This document shows positions 1 to 9,745 of a stretch of 64,000 nucleotides of DNA, in pieces. The DNA is taken from assembly GCA_002796755.1 (NCBI GenBank), contig PHFE01000095.1, forward strand, positions 1,564,411 through 1,628,410, written 5' to 3'. The position numbers and the translations under genes are program-made. Origin of the DNA: Paracorniculantispora psalliotae (taxonomy: Eukaryota; Ascomycota; Sordariomycetes; Hypocreales; Cordycipitaceae). Within the stretch, counting starts at the first letter, position 1; each line of letters opens with the position of its first letter. The notes beneath the pieces were generated by a model. That model saw only the letters and a program-made list of their open reading frames with translations, was not told the origin of the DNA and made no database searches.

Positions 1-655
1 ACAGAGGAAGCTCACAGAACCATAGTCCTGGATAGTTTGGGCCAAGCAATCAAGTTTGTTTTTCAGCAATTACGTACGACCCGTGCGGTGGGGGGTCTCA
101 GCAGAGGTCAATATTCGCTATCAATTAAAAAACAAGCCGCCATACAGAAATAGAAACACTATCTCAATGCAATTATGAATATTGTGAGTCGCCGCAGATC
201 TTGCCGGTTCCACTGACACCGATGCTAGTCCAATTACACTGGAGAATGCAGCACGTGGCGCTTGGACGTGAAGACCCTGAAAGAAACGTGGGCAGTTTTG
301 TGAGCCAAATGAGCAGCTCTACAGGGGACTAATGCGTTTGCCCAGAGCCTGAGAGCCAGCCTCTGCCGCGCAAGCAAGCAAAGCAAGCACAATGTATTGA
401 CCAGGAGACTAGGCATAGTGACAGCGGGCTGGGATTCTCGTCATCTTTTAATTTATGCATGCATCACGTGTCGGGTATCGCTGTCTTGACCCTTCTCCTT
501 CGCCGCTGTCGTCCTATCTTTGTAAATATTCCAGCCCTACGTGACGCTATACGAACACCGAAACTCTATCTTCAGCGGCATGCGACCTTGTTCAGGCACA
601 TCGCCTGGAACTCTAATTGTGATTGGCGAAATTTAGAACACAGTCGATACCAAAT
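1..655. other. Upstream region of the GT32 gene, no gene seen
   Basis: No reading frame here looks like a conserved protein. It should hold the promoter and leader of the glycosyltransferase that starts at 656. I see no repeat or RNA gene in it. Confidence 0.5.
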
Positions 656-1855
656 ATGGGGGCGATGGCAGCTAGGAATTCCAGCAGAACAGCCATCCAA
701 GGACTTTTGCAGCTATTCCGGGGCTCGGCGCGCCGAGCTTTCCTAGCCAGAGTTGCTCTCAGCCTTCTGCTCGCGGGCTGCCTGTACCTGCTGCTACCAC
801 ACGAAACCCAGGTCTTCCTCCTCAGCCAACCCACCTCTGCACGCTGCAGCTCAGCGCAAATCAACGCAGACTATACTTGCAGAGCAGATGGCGACCATGC
901 GGAAATTCCCAATATTTTGAACGTGGTCTACGTCCTTTCCGACCCCATCGACGGCACATTTCCGCTACAATTTAGCCATTTCCTCTCTGTCTATGCGGCG
1001 TGGCATCATTGGCAACCGGATGCTATTTACCTTCATACAAATGTCGCGGCCAATAGTACAGCTGTGCGCCGCGCGCAGAGTGGCGAGGCAGGCAAATGGG
1101 CGGAACGCATCTTTGAGATTCCAGGACTGGTGATCAACACAGTGACTGTGCCCTCGCATGCGAACAACGGCGTGAGATTAGCGCGCATGGAACACAAGGC
1201 TGATTTTGTTCGCGTCCAAGCCGTGCATGATTTCGGCGGCGTCTACATTGACATGGACGTGCATTCGCTGAAGGATCTCAAGCCGCTGCGGGAGTCGGGC
1301 TACGGCGGCATTGCTGGCAAGCAGACCGATGGGTGGATTAATAGCGGCACGTTCATGTCGGCGAAAGGAGGGCGAATGATTAAGCTCTGGAGAGATCGAA
1401 TGCACGAAACGTATGACGGGCGGTGGACGACACATAGCAACATGGCTTTGACGCAGGTCGGCAAGGACCTCGCCAAGGAGCCCTGCGCCATGCTCACGCT
1501 GAGGCCGTCCGCCTTTGCGCCCATGGGATGGAGGTCGTTCAACACCGAGCGGCTGCTTGCTAATCATTTCGAGCCGTCAGTAATTTATTTCGACGAGGAC
1601 GGCGGTTTGCCAGCCTATCCCGAAGACTACGAGCAGCCTCAAAATTCTCTGACCACGTGGGCGTATGATTGGCGATGTACATTTTTATTACATGTATTTT
1701 CTCGGAAGAAGGAGAGATACGGAGTCAAGGACAATGGCATTTCACCACGGTTTGTGGTGGAGAGGAGGAGCAACTTTGCACGCGCAGTATACCCCATGGT
1801 CAGAAACATGTATGCGAAGGGCCTTATAGATAACAGGGATCTAGAATTAATGTAA
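656..1855 (+). CDS. GT32-type Golgi glycosyltransferase (Och1/alpha-1,6-mannosyltransferase-like)
   Basis: Intronless, 399 residues. The N-terminus is short and basic, followed by one hydrophobic segment (about residues 28-47, LARVALSLLLAGCLYLLL), the layout of a type II Golgi membrane protein. The lumenal part carries the glycosyltransferase sugar-binding region with the DXD motif in GGVYIDMDV, which binds the metal and nucleotide sugar. It is preceded by KADFVRVQAVHDFGG, and WINSGTFMSAKGG follows, all typical of family GT32 (known members transfer mannose or related sugars to glycoproteins or glycolipids). The open frame extends upstream to 623 only through a TTG, so ATG 656 is taken as start; a second ATG lies three codons on. 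The acceptor substrate cannot be told from sequence. Confidence 0.85.
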   Translation: MGAMAARNSSRTAIQGLLQLFRGSARRAFLARVALSLLLAGCLYLLLPHETQVFLLSQPTSARCSSAQINADYTCRADGDHAEIPNILNVVYVLSDPIDGTFPLQFSHFLSVYAAWHHWQPDAIYLHTNVAANSTAVRRAQSGEAGKWAERIFEIPGLVINTVTVPSHANNGVRLARMEHKADFVRVQAVHDFGGVYIDMDVHSLKDLKPLRESGYGGIAGKQTDGWINSGTFMSAKGGRMIKLWRDRMHETYDGRWTTHSNMALTQVGKDLAKEPCAMLTLRPSAFAPMGWRSFNTERLLANHFEPSVIYFDEDGGLPAYPEDYEQPQNSLTTWAYDWRCTFLLHVFSRKKERYGVKDNGISPRFVVERRSNFARAVYPMVRNMYAKGLIDNRDLELM

Positions 1856-2354
1856 ATAGTAACGAATAAAACAATCAACGACACGCATGCTTGACTTCAA
1901 CTGTTCTACAGCCGAGTACACGTCCTGTGTATCCTATTTGATCATATTATGCTCCCCCTTGTTTTTAATAGTAATGCATATTACAAATTACCCGTTGCTT
2001 CGAAGGCGGTCGCAGACCATTGCTAGCGGCTTCAGTAGTTGGGCGCGCCGCCCGACTATTGACTCAATTTCCGTCGCGCCACCATCGTCACGCTGCTTGT
2101 CGATTTTAATGGTTCACTGCAGCAAAGACGGGCGTGAGCCCCGAATTGGGAAAGGTTCAGGCAGGGCTCGTTGATATGTGTTGGCACGAACCGGTTCCTG
2201 CATCGTACGTAATTTCCCCCAGCCTTATTCTTAGCCGCCAACTTTCATGTTGGGCGCCAGTCTTCGTCTGTTTAAAACCGTACCAACGCATTAATCTCAT
2301 AAGACACGTTGGTCCATTATTCTAGTTCTTTCTCCAGCTCACTTATCATCCACC
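1856..2354. other. Spacer between GT32 gene and surface-protein gene
   Basis: About 500 nt with no convincing gene. An exon encoding a signal peptide for the next gene could lie here, but I could not identify one with consensus splice sites. Confidence 0.4.
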
Positions 2355-3125
2355 ATGAGTACCTCCACCATGAGCTCCTCAGCCGTCTCGCCGAGCTTGG
2401 TTCCCACCTCGGGCGCCTTCCGCCCTGTCCTTCTCTACGACAAAAACGCGCCGCCTACCGTCGTTGCTTCCATCGCGACTGCGCAGCCGGAGGATGGCGA
2501 ATACGGCAGGCCGGCTGATTACATTGAATACCACATTACGTGCGCGTCTCCCTGCGCCGCGGATTTCCCTGCGCAGACGGTCACGCAGAAGTCGGGTTCC
2601 ATCTGGGGCGGTCATCACGTCGTCTCGGGAACGACCACGGCTTGGGACTGCATTCTCGGCACCTTCCACGAGGTTGACAATAACGGAGACTGCTACACTA
2701 CAACATTAAAATCCGGAGAAGCTGTGCCGACCACTGGATCGTACACACAGGTCGGAACCTGCGACGTGTTTGCTCACTCCAAGTTGATGTTCGTTACGGC
2801 TGGCTTTGATGAGTATTTCAAAGTCATGCCCACGTCGACTGAAGCTCCTGGTGATTACATGACTGGTATCTCATCCATCTTGAGTTCGGCCAAGTGTCCC
2901 AGCAGCGCGTACCCAACGGTACTATTGAGTGCTGCGCAATCCACTATCGCTCCATCCGCCACCGCGCCAACGCCCGCCGCGACGGCCTCAACCGCAGGAC
3001 CATCAGCTTCGGCATCGAAGCCAGCGGCTAGTACGACCCCGGGGAAGTCCACCGCTGCTTCTATTTCCGGCACCGTTTCTCTGCTTCTGGCAGTTTCGGC
3101 GTTTGTCATCACTCTGCAGTTCTAA
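2355..3125 (+). CDS. Ser/Thr-rich cell-surface protein with GPI-type tail
   Basis: 256 residues in one exon. The central part (about 20-180) contains scattered cysteines (ITCASPC, AWDC, NGDCYTTTL, GTCDVF) and resembles fungal secreted or cell-wall proteins of unknown function. Residues about 190-235 are almost only Ala, Ser, Thr and Pro, typical of an O-glycosylated stalk. The C-terminus ends with a hydrophobic segment (VSLLLAVSAFVITLQF) after small residues, as in GPI-anchor signals. The oddity is the N-terminus: from ATG 2355 there is no signal peptide, only Ser/Thr-rich sequence. Either a short upstream exon supplies it, or the annotated start is wrong. Function is not recognised. Confidence 0.65.
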   Translation: MSTSTMSSSAVSPSLVPTSGAFRPVLLYDKNAPPTVVASIATAQPEDGEYGRPADYIEYHITCASPCAADFPAQTVTQKSGSIWGGHHVVSGTTTAWDCILGTFHEVDNNGDCYTTTLKSGEAVPTTGSYTQVGTCDVFAHSKLMFVTAGFDEYFKVMPTSTEAPGDYMTGISSILSSAKCPSSAYPTVLLSAAQSTIAPSATAPTPAATASTAGPSASASKPAASTTPGKSTAASISGTVSLLLAVSAFVITLQF

Positions 3126-3345
3126 GCCAGGCCGAAGTGTATTTGTGGCGTGGAGAGTAGGCGGCCACTGATTTGCCTGTAAATGCCCATCGTTAATTAA
3201 TCGCGTTCAGCAGGCACGGTTTGTCACGGTTGGTCAATTTATCTTGTGCGCTGTCTGACCTATTTAAATATAATATAAGTTAATCTATAATTTATTATAA
3301 TTTCATGCTGGCAAGGCCTCTGTGCTAAGAATTGAATCATCCCGA

Positions 3346-4483
3346 TCACAAACGGCTGATTAGCTGTTGCAATCTTCTGAACGGACCCAGATCGTTGCCA
3401 CCCTGCTTTTCAAACTCCACGCTGAAGGAATCGAAAACCTCCTTCAAATCTTTCGGAGTAAATCTCTGACCGAGAAACTCGCGAAGGCCCTAAACGGATT
3501 GTCAGAAAAATACTCTTCGCCAATATGTTACCGCACTTACCCCAGGGGTGAAGTAACGCATCACACTTTGCACTCCGACCAGCGGCCAGAGTTCTGGACT
3601 GGCTGCCATGGACTCCAGCGCTCTATTATACACGTTAAAAAGATTGGTACCGGGGTGGCGAACCCATCCCAGGTGGGTCGGCAGCCTCTCGTCCTCGATG
3701 AAGCTTCGCACCCAGGCCAGCGGAGGGTTTCCGTCCTGTGCAGTCCTGAAGATGTTGATGATAAATCCGGCCTCGAGGCCACTGAATAGGATCTCGCCGA
3801 TATCGAAATCGATTTTTGGGTTGTATTTGCGAGAGTGATTTGCACGAGTGACGCGGGCTCGCGACAGATCAACAATCGTGACTGGGTCGTGAAGTTGAGA
3901 CATGGATTGGTCCCAGAGCGTTTGGTTGAAATGTACAGAATCGCCAATTCGAGCGTCCTCTCGAGACCAGCTAAGATCATGCTCGCCAAACTCGATATGC
4001 TTGTTGAGATGCTCCAAATCGATACGATAATGAGGTGTAATCGTTTGAGGAAACGTGCCACCAAGCATGCCACCCAGAGCAATATCAGCCGTGACTCCGT
4101 AAGCGTCCCAGAAAGCTTTGGCAATATCAGATGTGCTAATATTTCTGCCGTCTCGCGGTAGGTATCCGTGATTAGCCACAGTGTTGAGCCCGGGACAAGG
4201 AGATCTCGCTGTAAGAATACATTAGCGCATGTTTAGATATACGGGCATTTTTGTTATGTATACAGTCGTTGGGTCCTGGTTTATGCCATTCATGAAGATC
4301 TACGGCACTAGCTTCGGAACTGGTTGCAGCACTTGTTGTAGTGTTGAGTGTAGTAGTTGTAGTGCTGTTTGCGATGCCGGTTGTAATGCTGGCTGTAGCA
4401 CGCGATGTAGTGTCTGAGGGCAAGGCATTTCCACTCTCGACCAAGATATAGAGCGGCAGGAGGGTCGCAATATTAGACCACAT
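3346..4483 (-). CDS. Secreted haem-thiolate peroxidase (chloroperoxidase / unspecific peroxygenase family)
   Basis: Three exons on the minus strand: 4483-4264, 4208-3541, 3489-3346 (343 residues). Introns of 55 and 51 nt have GT-AG ends. Residues 1-20 (MWSNIATLLPLYILVESGNA) form a signal peptide, then comes an unusual Thr/Ser-rich stretch, then the peroxidase domain. The first splice creates SRSPCPGLN, whose Cys78 is the proximal haem ligand of the family (PCP motif). EHD near residue 149 matches the acid-base glutamate motif. The last splice joins YFTPG to GLREFLG. Family members oxidise or halogenate substrates with hydrogen peroxide outside the cell. The physiological substrate is unknown. 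The neighbouring genes give no pathway. Confidence 0.88.
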
Positions 4484-5275
4484 GGTGTTGAGAACAATGC
4501 GATTTTTGTTCGAGTTGACAAAGAACAGAGACTTAGTATGGGGGGGCCCATTCGAGATATAAATATATGTATTTATACAATTCAAATAAATAGCCTCAAC
4601 CACTTCAGTTGGGTGGCTAAGGGCCGTGGCTAGTTATGGTGTCAAAGCTCAGTACCTGTGCGCATCGAGATTGTTCCCATGAACAGACGCCAGAGACCTG
4701 TCACAATACCGCAATTTCAACAGGCTGTGACTTAAATCCCGCCAAAGTGCGAGTATTCTAGCTTTGAAGAGCTACGTAGCGATTTATAACAGTGCTTTTT
4801 AAAGTCCAGTCAGCCTTACCGTGCGCTGTAACAGTGAACCGCCTGTGCTTATCTGAGCGCGCGGACGTGGAAGAGTATACGTGGGGGCAAAACAGACTTT
4901 AACCTTTTGCTCTGACCTGTTCAACTTGTTGCAATGGGCGTCCGCGCTCACGCCATCCCCTTTCTGTGAGCTTAATTCTCGATATCTTATTTTGTTACCT
5001 GTCGGATTGATACCGGTCGGATTTTACAGCTGCATTGTCAAACATATGTGCGATGGACTTGGCGTCGGCGCCACCCGCCAAGACCGAATTTGATGTGATC
5101 TAACACGAAACTAATCAGATACAATTATGAACTCTACTGTTTCCTCAATAAGAGATTTATTCACATTGTACTTGTTTCATCGATTCAAAATACACAAGGA
5201 ACTGAAACGTGCTTTGGCTCTCCCTAGAATGGTGCTTGGAACAATCTCTTCGTCTTCCAACCTGAAGTTTAATAA
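4484..5275. other. Promoter of peroxidase gene and 3' region of the sterol-glucosyltransferase-like gene
   Basis: About 790 nt between two minus-strand genes. Nothing coding is supported. The short frames present have no family resemblance. Confidence 0.5.
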
Positions 5276-8200
5276 TTACGCTTCACCTACACCATCTTCA
5301 ATCACTCCACCACGAGCCTTAAATTTGCTGCGATGATGCTCTTCCAACAGGCTTTGCTTCTTCACATATTCAAGAATAATATTCTCTTCCATCTGTTCTT
5401 GAGTCGTCTTCTCTCCTGGGTGCTGGGCTTGCTGGGCTTCGAATTCTCTTTGCGCGGTCCCTGCGAGGTGGCCAGCATCATGCAATCCAGAACTGGAGCC
5501 CGTGATCGACCCGCCCATTGAATCCACGGAGGGACCTGCCACCGTTTTATTTGCTTCCCCTAATCTTTCCTGTTTCCGTCCACCCTCCAAATCGTGGCGT
5601 CCAAGGGTCAGTTCCTGAGCACCATGCAGCCTACCGCTATGGTCCCCCCCAAGACTGAGTGCCAGAGTTCGGGTGAGTTCTTCTTCATACTCCTGTTCGT
5701 CGCTTTTCTGCCGTTGCGCCTCTGCTTCACTGACCTGCATTGCCTGTCGCAATTGCTCCTCCTCTTCATTCTCTAGTCGTTCTATTTCTCCAGCTCGACT
5801 AGACGTTGCGGCAACATGCTCAGTCTGGACAGTGTGATCAACGTTGATGTCGCCGAGGGCGGAGAGCTCTACAGCACCTTCGGTGTGGGTATTGGCCCTC
5901 TCACCTAGAGGAGAAATAGTTGCGGCAGAATCATGGATGTTGGGAGTGGTCGCTTGGATATTGCCCATTCTCGCGTTTTGCTGTGTTTCCAAGATATCAT
6001 CCAAGATAGTATCACCATCGCCTTTCTTCTTCAGGTATTTCTGAACAAGCTTCCAGCGGCTAATGACGTCCTCCTTCTCGGCGTCAGAACTCTGAAGCCA
6101 TTCTTCATAACCTTGGGATGTTCGAGATGCCACAATGTAACTTTGCACATTGGCACCAAAAAGCTTTTGTACCTCCTTGTGCACTCCTTTCATGGAATAT
6201 CCGAGGACTCCGACTGTACCCGCCATCGGCTTGGCTATAAATCCGGCCATTCCTTTGCCGATACCCTTGATGAATCCGCTTGCGCCCTGCTTCTGCGCAC
6301 CTTTCCAAGGCTGCGTCACCAGACCAGTGATTCCATCGTACCATCCTAGGCCAAATTCTTTGCCCACTGCCCTGGTGCCCGATTTGAAGTCACTGATTCG
6401 TGCGTGAGGTCGAACCGTATCGTCTCCCCATAGCTTCGGCAAATTGTGGCTTCCTTTCGTAAGACCCATGGAAATGTCCATCGGCCCCTTGACGAGAGCC
6501 CTTGTAAAACGGCCAACGCCCTTGCTAATATGCGCACCAGTCGGGTGCATCATGTCACGATTGCTGCCGGAGTCGGAGCTGTCCTGACTGTGGACTCGAA
6601 TTCGACCAACATCCTTTTGCTTTCCCCTTGGCTCAGTCGCGATAGAGCTAGACTCATAGGTTGATGACGCGTCTGACGCGCTGTGGGAGGACGAAACTCG
6701 AGTTCGCTGATTCGCCGCCATTGAATGTCGACTAGCTTCTGCAGCGGCATCTGAAGCTGGCTCTCTTCCGTTCCCAGGATCGCTGGCGACATTCGATTTT
6801 GTCGTGACGGACGATCTTGGCTGCTTTTTGCTATCTTTAAACGGAAGCTGCACAGCCTTTACTGTCTCTGACGGGATATCTGCCAGGCCCATAGCCATGC
6901 CGCCAACCGCACCACAGGCCGCAACAAATCCTCCAGAGATGGGATCCAGAGGGCCTTGATCAGTTTCATATTCCTGCGCTCTAAAGAGTTTCAAATGATT
7001 GAAGTCTAAGAGATTTTCATTCGCCAGCGTACAAGCGGCAAAAGCGCTTAATCTGATTTGCGTTTTTCTGATACGCCACACAGCTGGTCGAGATGGTGCA
7101 AGAGTGCAGCGGAGTCGATCTACATCGAGGTACTGGTGAAACAATTGCGCACCGGTTTCATCGCCTCTCTCTTGCGCAATTTTGTTCGCGAGTTCTTCCG
7201 CCCGCGTGAGGCTCTCAGGTTTGAGACAAAAGTTGATGGCATCGACCAATTTTTGTGCCGTGAGCTGTTTGTGAGGAATGGGGTCCGGACCAGCACCAGC
7301 TCTGGCTACCATGGCACCCCAAAAAGGTTGATCGCCGAAAAATGGGACAACCACAGTTGGTCGTCCAGCAGTGATTCCTGCAGCTGTAGTTCCGGCACCG
7401 CCATGATGAACGACACACGAGACGTGCTTGAACAGCCAGTCGTGCGGAACATTGCCAAGCATGAACACGCTTTCAGGAATATGAAGCTCATCTGCACCCA
7501 TGCCACCCCATCCCTTGGAAAGTAAAACTCGTTGTCCAGTTTCTTTTGCAGCTTGAAATATGAGCTCAGTCATTGCATTTGGGTCGTCCAAAACGATGCT
7601 TCCGAATCCAATGTAAACAGGTGGCGGGCCGTCGTCGAGAAATGCTTGAAGCTCTGGGCTTGGGGTGTAGTCGGATGCTAGATTGAGGAAATAGAATCCA
7701 GAAATCGATATAAGAGAGTTCCAGTCCTTTGGCTTTGGTATCAACGCGGGAGACCAGCAGTAAGTGTGAGGCACCTTGAGGCGTTGCAGCATACCAGGTG
7801 CCCACATGCGACTTATTGGATCCAGCCCCAGGCATTTTGCGCGAAATCGATTGATGATGTCGCCTAATCCCTGCCATGACAGAACTTCAATCATAGCGTA
7901 GCTGATGTAGTTGGTGAGATGAGGGTCGGCATTAGAAGCTTGAATGTTGGCAAGCGGATGAGGAAACGCCTGTGTTGGAGAGTAGGGCATTGTAAACATG
8001 ATATGCAGTGGTATTCCGAGTTTCTCTGCGCAGTGGACATGGGCGAAGCTTGGCGGATTCGCGATTATACAATCAGCCACAAATGGTCTTGCATCAGCTT
8101 CCGGGTCATCTCCGCTGGTCGCACCGTGCATGCCATCACCGGACTGATAGCAAGATCTCCAGCAGCCTTGAAGGTACTCGGCAACATCTTTTCGTCGCTG

Positions 8201-8917
8201 GCTGACATCTCCGCTAACAAGGCTCCGGACGCCAGGCATGAGACTTGGATTCTTTACCATGAATGCCATGAGCTGCGATGGATCGCCTCCGATGCTGAAG
8301 AACTCGAGGTCATTCTCTTGAACAAAATTCTTGAAATTGGGATGCGTGGCGAGGCGAACGCGGTGTCCGTATCTGTCTTTCAAGACTTTGCCCAGGGCCA
8401 CAAAGGGCTGCACATCGCCGCGCGATCCGACGACTTGAATCACGACGTTCAATGGAGGAGGCGGCGCTATTCCCTTGCTGCCTCCTAAAGATGGAGGAAT
8501 ATACGGAGGGGGCGGGGGCGGGACATCTTCGGCGCTCTGTGCCTGCTGAGCAATGGCAGGTGTAAAAATTTGAGAAAGCCTCCTGTTGAGCTGGTTGATC
8601 CGAATATTGACGCGTCCATCTTCAGTCACGCTGGCGCTGGTGCCCAGTCCGTCCTTTTCAGCATGAATCTCTCCAGGCGTGCCACCATAGGCTGGCGGAG
8701 GACCGTCGTCAGGATTTACGTCGGGCGTAAGCAGATCGGCCTCTTCCAGAGCGGACACCTGAGCTGCCGCTCCTGTAGAGCTGGTCTGCCCAGAAAGGAC
8801 TGCCCCGGTCTGCGCGAGCAGTGATGCATGAGCATTCGGCGTTGCGTTCAGCCCTCTGATTTCTGGGTGCTGCGTCGCTTCCAGTTCGCTGGCTTCTGGA
8901 TGCGGTATGCCAGACAT
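5276..8917 (-). CDS. UDP-glucose:sterol glucosyltransferase-like protein (GT1) with PPxY, VPS13-like and UIM segments
   Basis: One uninterrupted frame of 1213 residues. Residues about 156-300 form the GT28-type N-terminal half (VVIQVVGSRGDVQPF is the hallmark start). About 380-590 is the donor-binding half with HHGGAGTTAAGITAGRP and PFFGDQPFWG at about 504-534, as in sterol 3-beta-glucosyltransferases. There is no PH-GRAM region as in Atg26. Two PPxY motifs lie in the disordered N-terminus (PPAY 74-77, PPPY 136-139). The region about 800-925 has Gly-rich amphipathic helices (GITGLVTQPWKGAQKQG, GFIKGIGKGMAGFIAKP) that look like the C-terminal part of VPS13/ATG2-type proteins. Three ubiquitin-interacting-motif-like helices follow (about 1050-1066, 1076-1091, 1174-1193). 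The catalytic assignment is solid at family level; sterol as acceptor and the ubiquitin link are inference. Confidence 0.85.
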   Translation of the reverse strand: MSGIPHPEASELEATQHPEIRGLNATPNAHASLLAQTGAVLSGQTSSTGAAAQVSALEEADLLTPDVNPDDGPPPAYGGTPGEIHAEKDGLGTSASVTEDGRVNIRINQLNRRLSQIFTPAIAQQAQSAEDVPPPPPPYIPPSLGGSKGIAPPPPLNVVIQVVGSRGDVQPFVALGKVLKDRYGHRVRLATHPNFKNFVQENDLEFFSIGGDPSQLMAFMVKNPSLMPGVRSLVSGDVSQRRKDVAEYLQGCWRSCYQSGDGMHGATSGDDPEADARPFVADCIIANPPSFAHVHCAEKLGIPLHIMFTMPYSPTQAFPHPLANIQASNADPHLTNYISYAMIEVLSWQGLGDIINRFRAKCLGLDPISRMWAPGMLQRLKVPHTYCWSPALIPKPKDWNSLISISGFYFLNLASDYTPSPELQAFLDDGPPPVYIGFGSIVLDDPNAMTELIFQAAKETGQRVLLSKGWGGMGADELHIPESVFMLGNVPHDWLFKHVSCVVHHGGAGTTAAGITAGRPTVVVPFFGDQPFWGAMVARAGAGPDPIPHKQLTAQKLVDAINFCLKPESLTRAEELANKIAQERGDETGAQLFHQYLDVDRLRCTLAPSRPAVWRIRKTQIRLSAFAACTLANENLLDFNHLKLFRAQEYETDQGPLDPISGGFVAACGAVGGMAMGLADIPSETVKAVQLPFKDSKKQPRSSVTTKSNVASDPGNGREPASDAAAEASRHSMAANQRTRVSSSHSASDASSTYESSSIATEPRGKQKDVGRIRVHSQDSSDSGSNRDMMHPTGAHISKGVGRFTRALVKGPMDISMGLTKGSHNLPKLWGDDTVRPHARISDFKSGTRAVGKEFGLGWYDGITGLVTQPWKGAQKQGASGFIKGIGKGMAGFIAKPMAGTVGVLGYSMKGVHKEVQKLFGANVQSYIVASRTSQGYEEWLQSSDAEKEDVISRWKLVQKYLKKKGDGDTILDDILETQQNARMGNIQATTPNIHDSAATISPLGERANTHTEGAVELSALGDINVDHTVQTEHVAATSSRAGEIERLENEEEEQLRQAMQVSEAEAQRQKSDEQEYEEELTRTLALSLGGDHSGRLHGAQELTLGRHDLEGGRKQERLGEANKTVAGPSVDSMGGSITGSSSGLHDAGHLAGTAQREFEAQQAQHPGEKTTQEQMEENIILEYVKKQSLLEEHHRSKFKARGGVIEDGVGEA

Positions 8918-9745
8918 GTTTCAAATGTGTAAATGGCTGACGGCTCCTCAGAGTCAGCCGCGGCGATTATGCTTGCTGGGCACTTGTCTCTCTTGGTGAT
9001 TTTTATCTGTGAACAAGAAATTGAATGCGAGCATGATAACGGGTGTCATGGAGACTTCCCATGTACTTATAACTTATACCAGCGCTTCATCAAACCCCCG
9101 CGCCTTGGAAGCAGCCCTGTAAGATTTCATGTGTCGCCGCGCTGGTATTGGCTGGCTCGTGAGATACTAGGCAATATTCGTCTAGACTGGCAGGGTTTAG
9201 TTTATTCCCGCTCTTTTAATGGAGCGACGTGGCGGAGCTTCTGCCAGGCTGACGTAGGGCCAGCACCAAAATCGTTGAGGCGTAATAAGCTTCCTTTTGT
9301 TTGACTTTCTTTCCTAGTGTTGCGCCAGCGCGGAACGCCTCCGATTTTCGTTATTTGTTCAAAGAGCTTTGGATCTGTAGTAACGGTCGGATCGCGTCGG
9401 TATTTTGCGTCGGCTTTGCGTCAGCCCTGTTGGGGTGCCACGGCACACCACAACCTTGTCCGCGTCAGCGTCAGCGACACAGCCTCGCCTTGCATCTCCA
9501 ATACCAAGATTGCAAGTCGCACCATCAACCCTGAATGGCTTCCACTCTGCTGTTATGATGCCGGGTATTTGTCCTGTACTCCTTAGAATATTACAGCCTG
9601 CAAAGCATATATCCTTAGCAAGTATATTTTGAGACTCAGATTGGCCATTTCCTTTCGAATCTCGGACGCCGATTTGCTTCCTTGATATTTGATCAGTTTT
9701 GGAAGAGCAAAAAAAAAAGAAGAAAAAGGGCGACGTATAATCATC
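8918..9745. other. Divergent promoter region
   Basis: About 830 nt between the minus-strand glucosyltransferase-like gene and the plus-strand Zn2Cys6 gene. No coding frame is convincing. It probably holds both promoters. Confidence 0.5.

Noticed and set aside
623..655. Upstream extension of the GT32 frame
   Set aside because: It begins with TTG; the first ATG is 656.
4229..4417. Plus-strand Gly/Cys-rich frame (GCSTCCSVECSS type)
   Set aside because: It is the complement of the Thr/Ser-coding stretch of the peroxidase gene.
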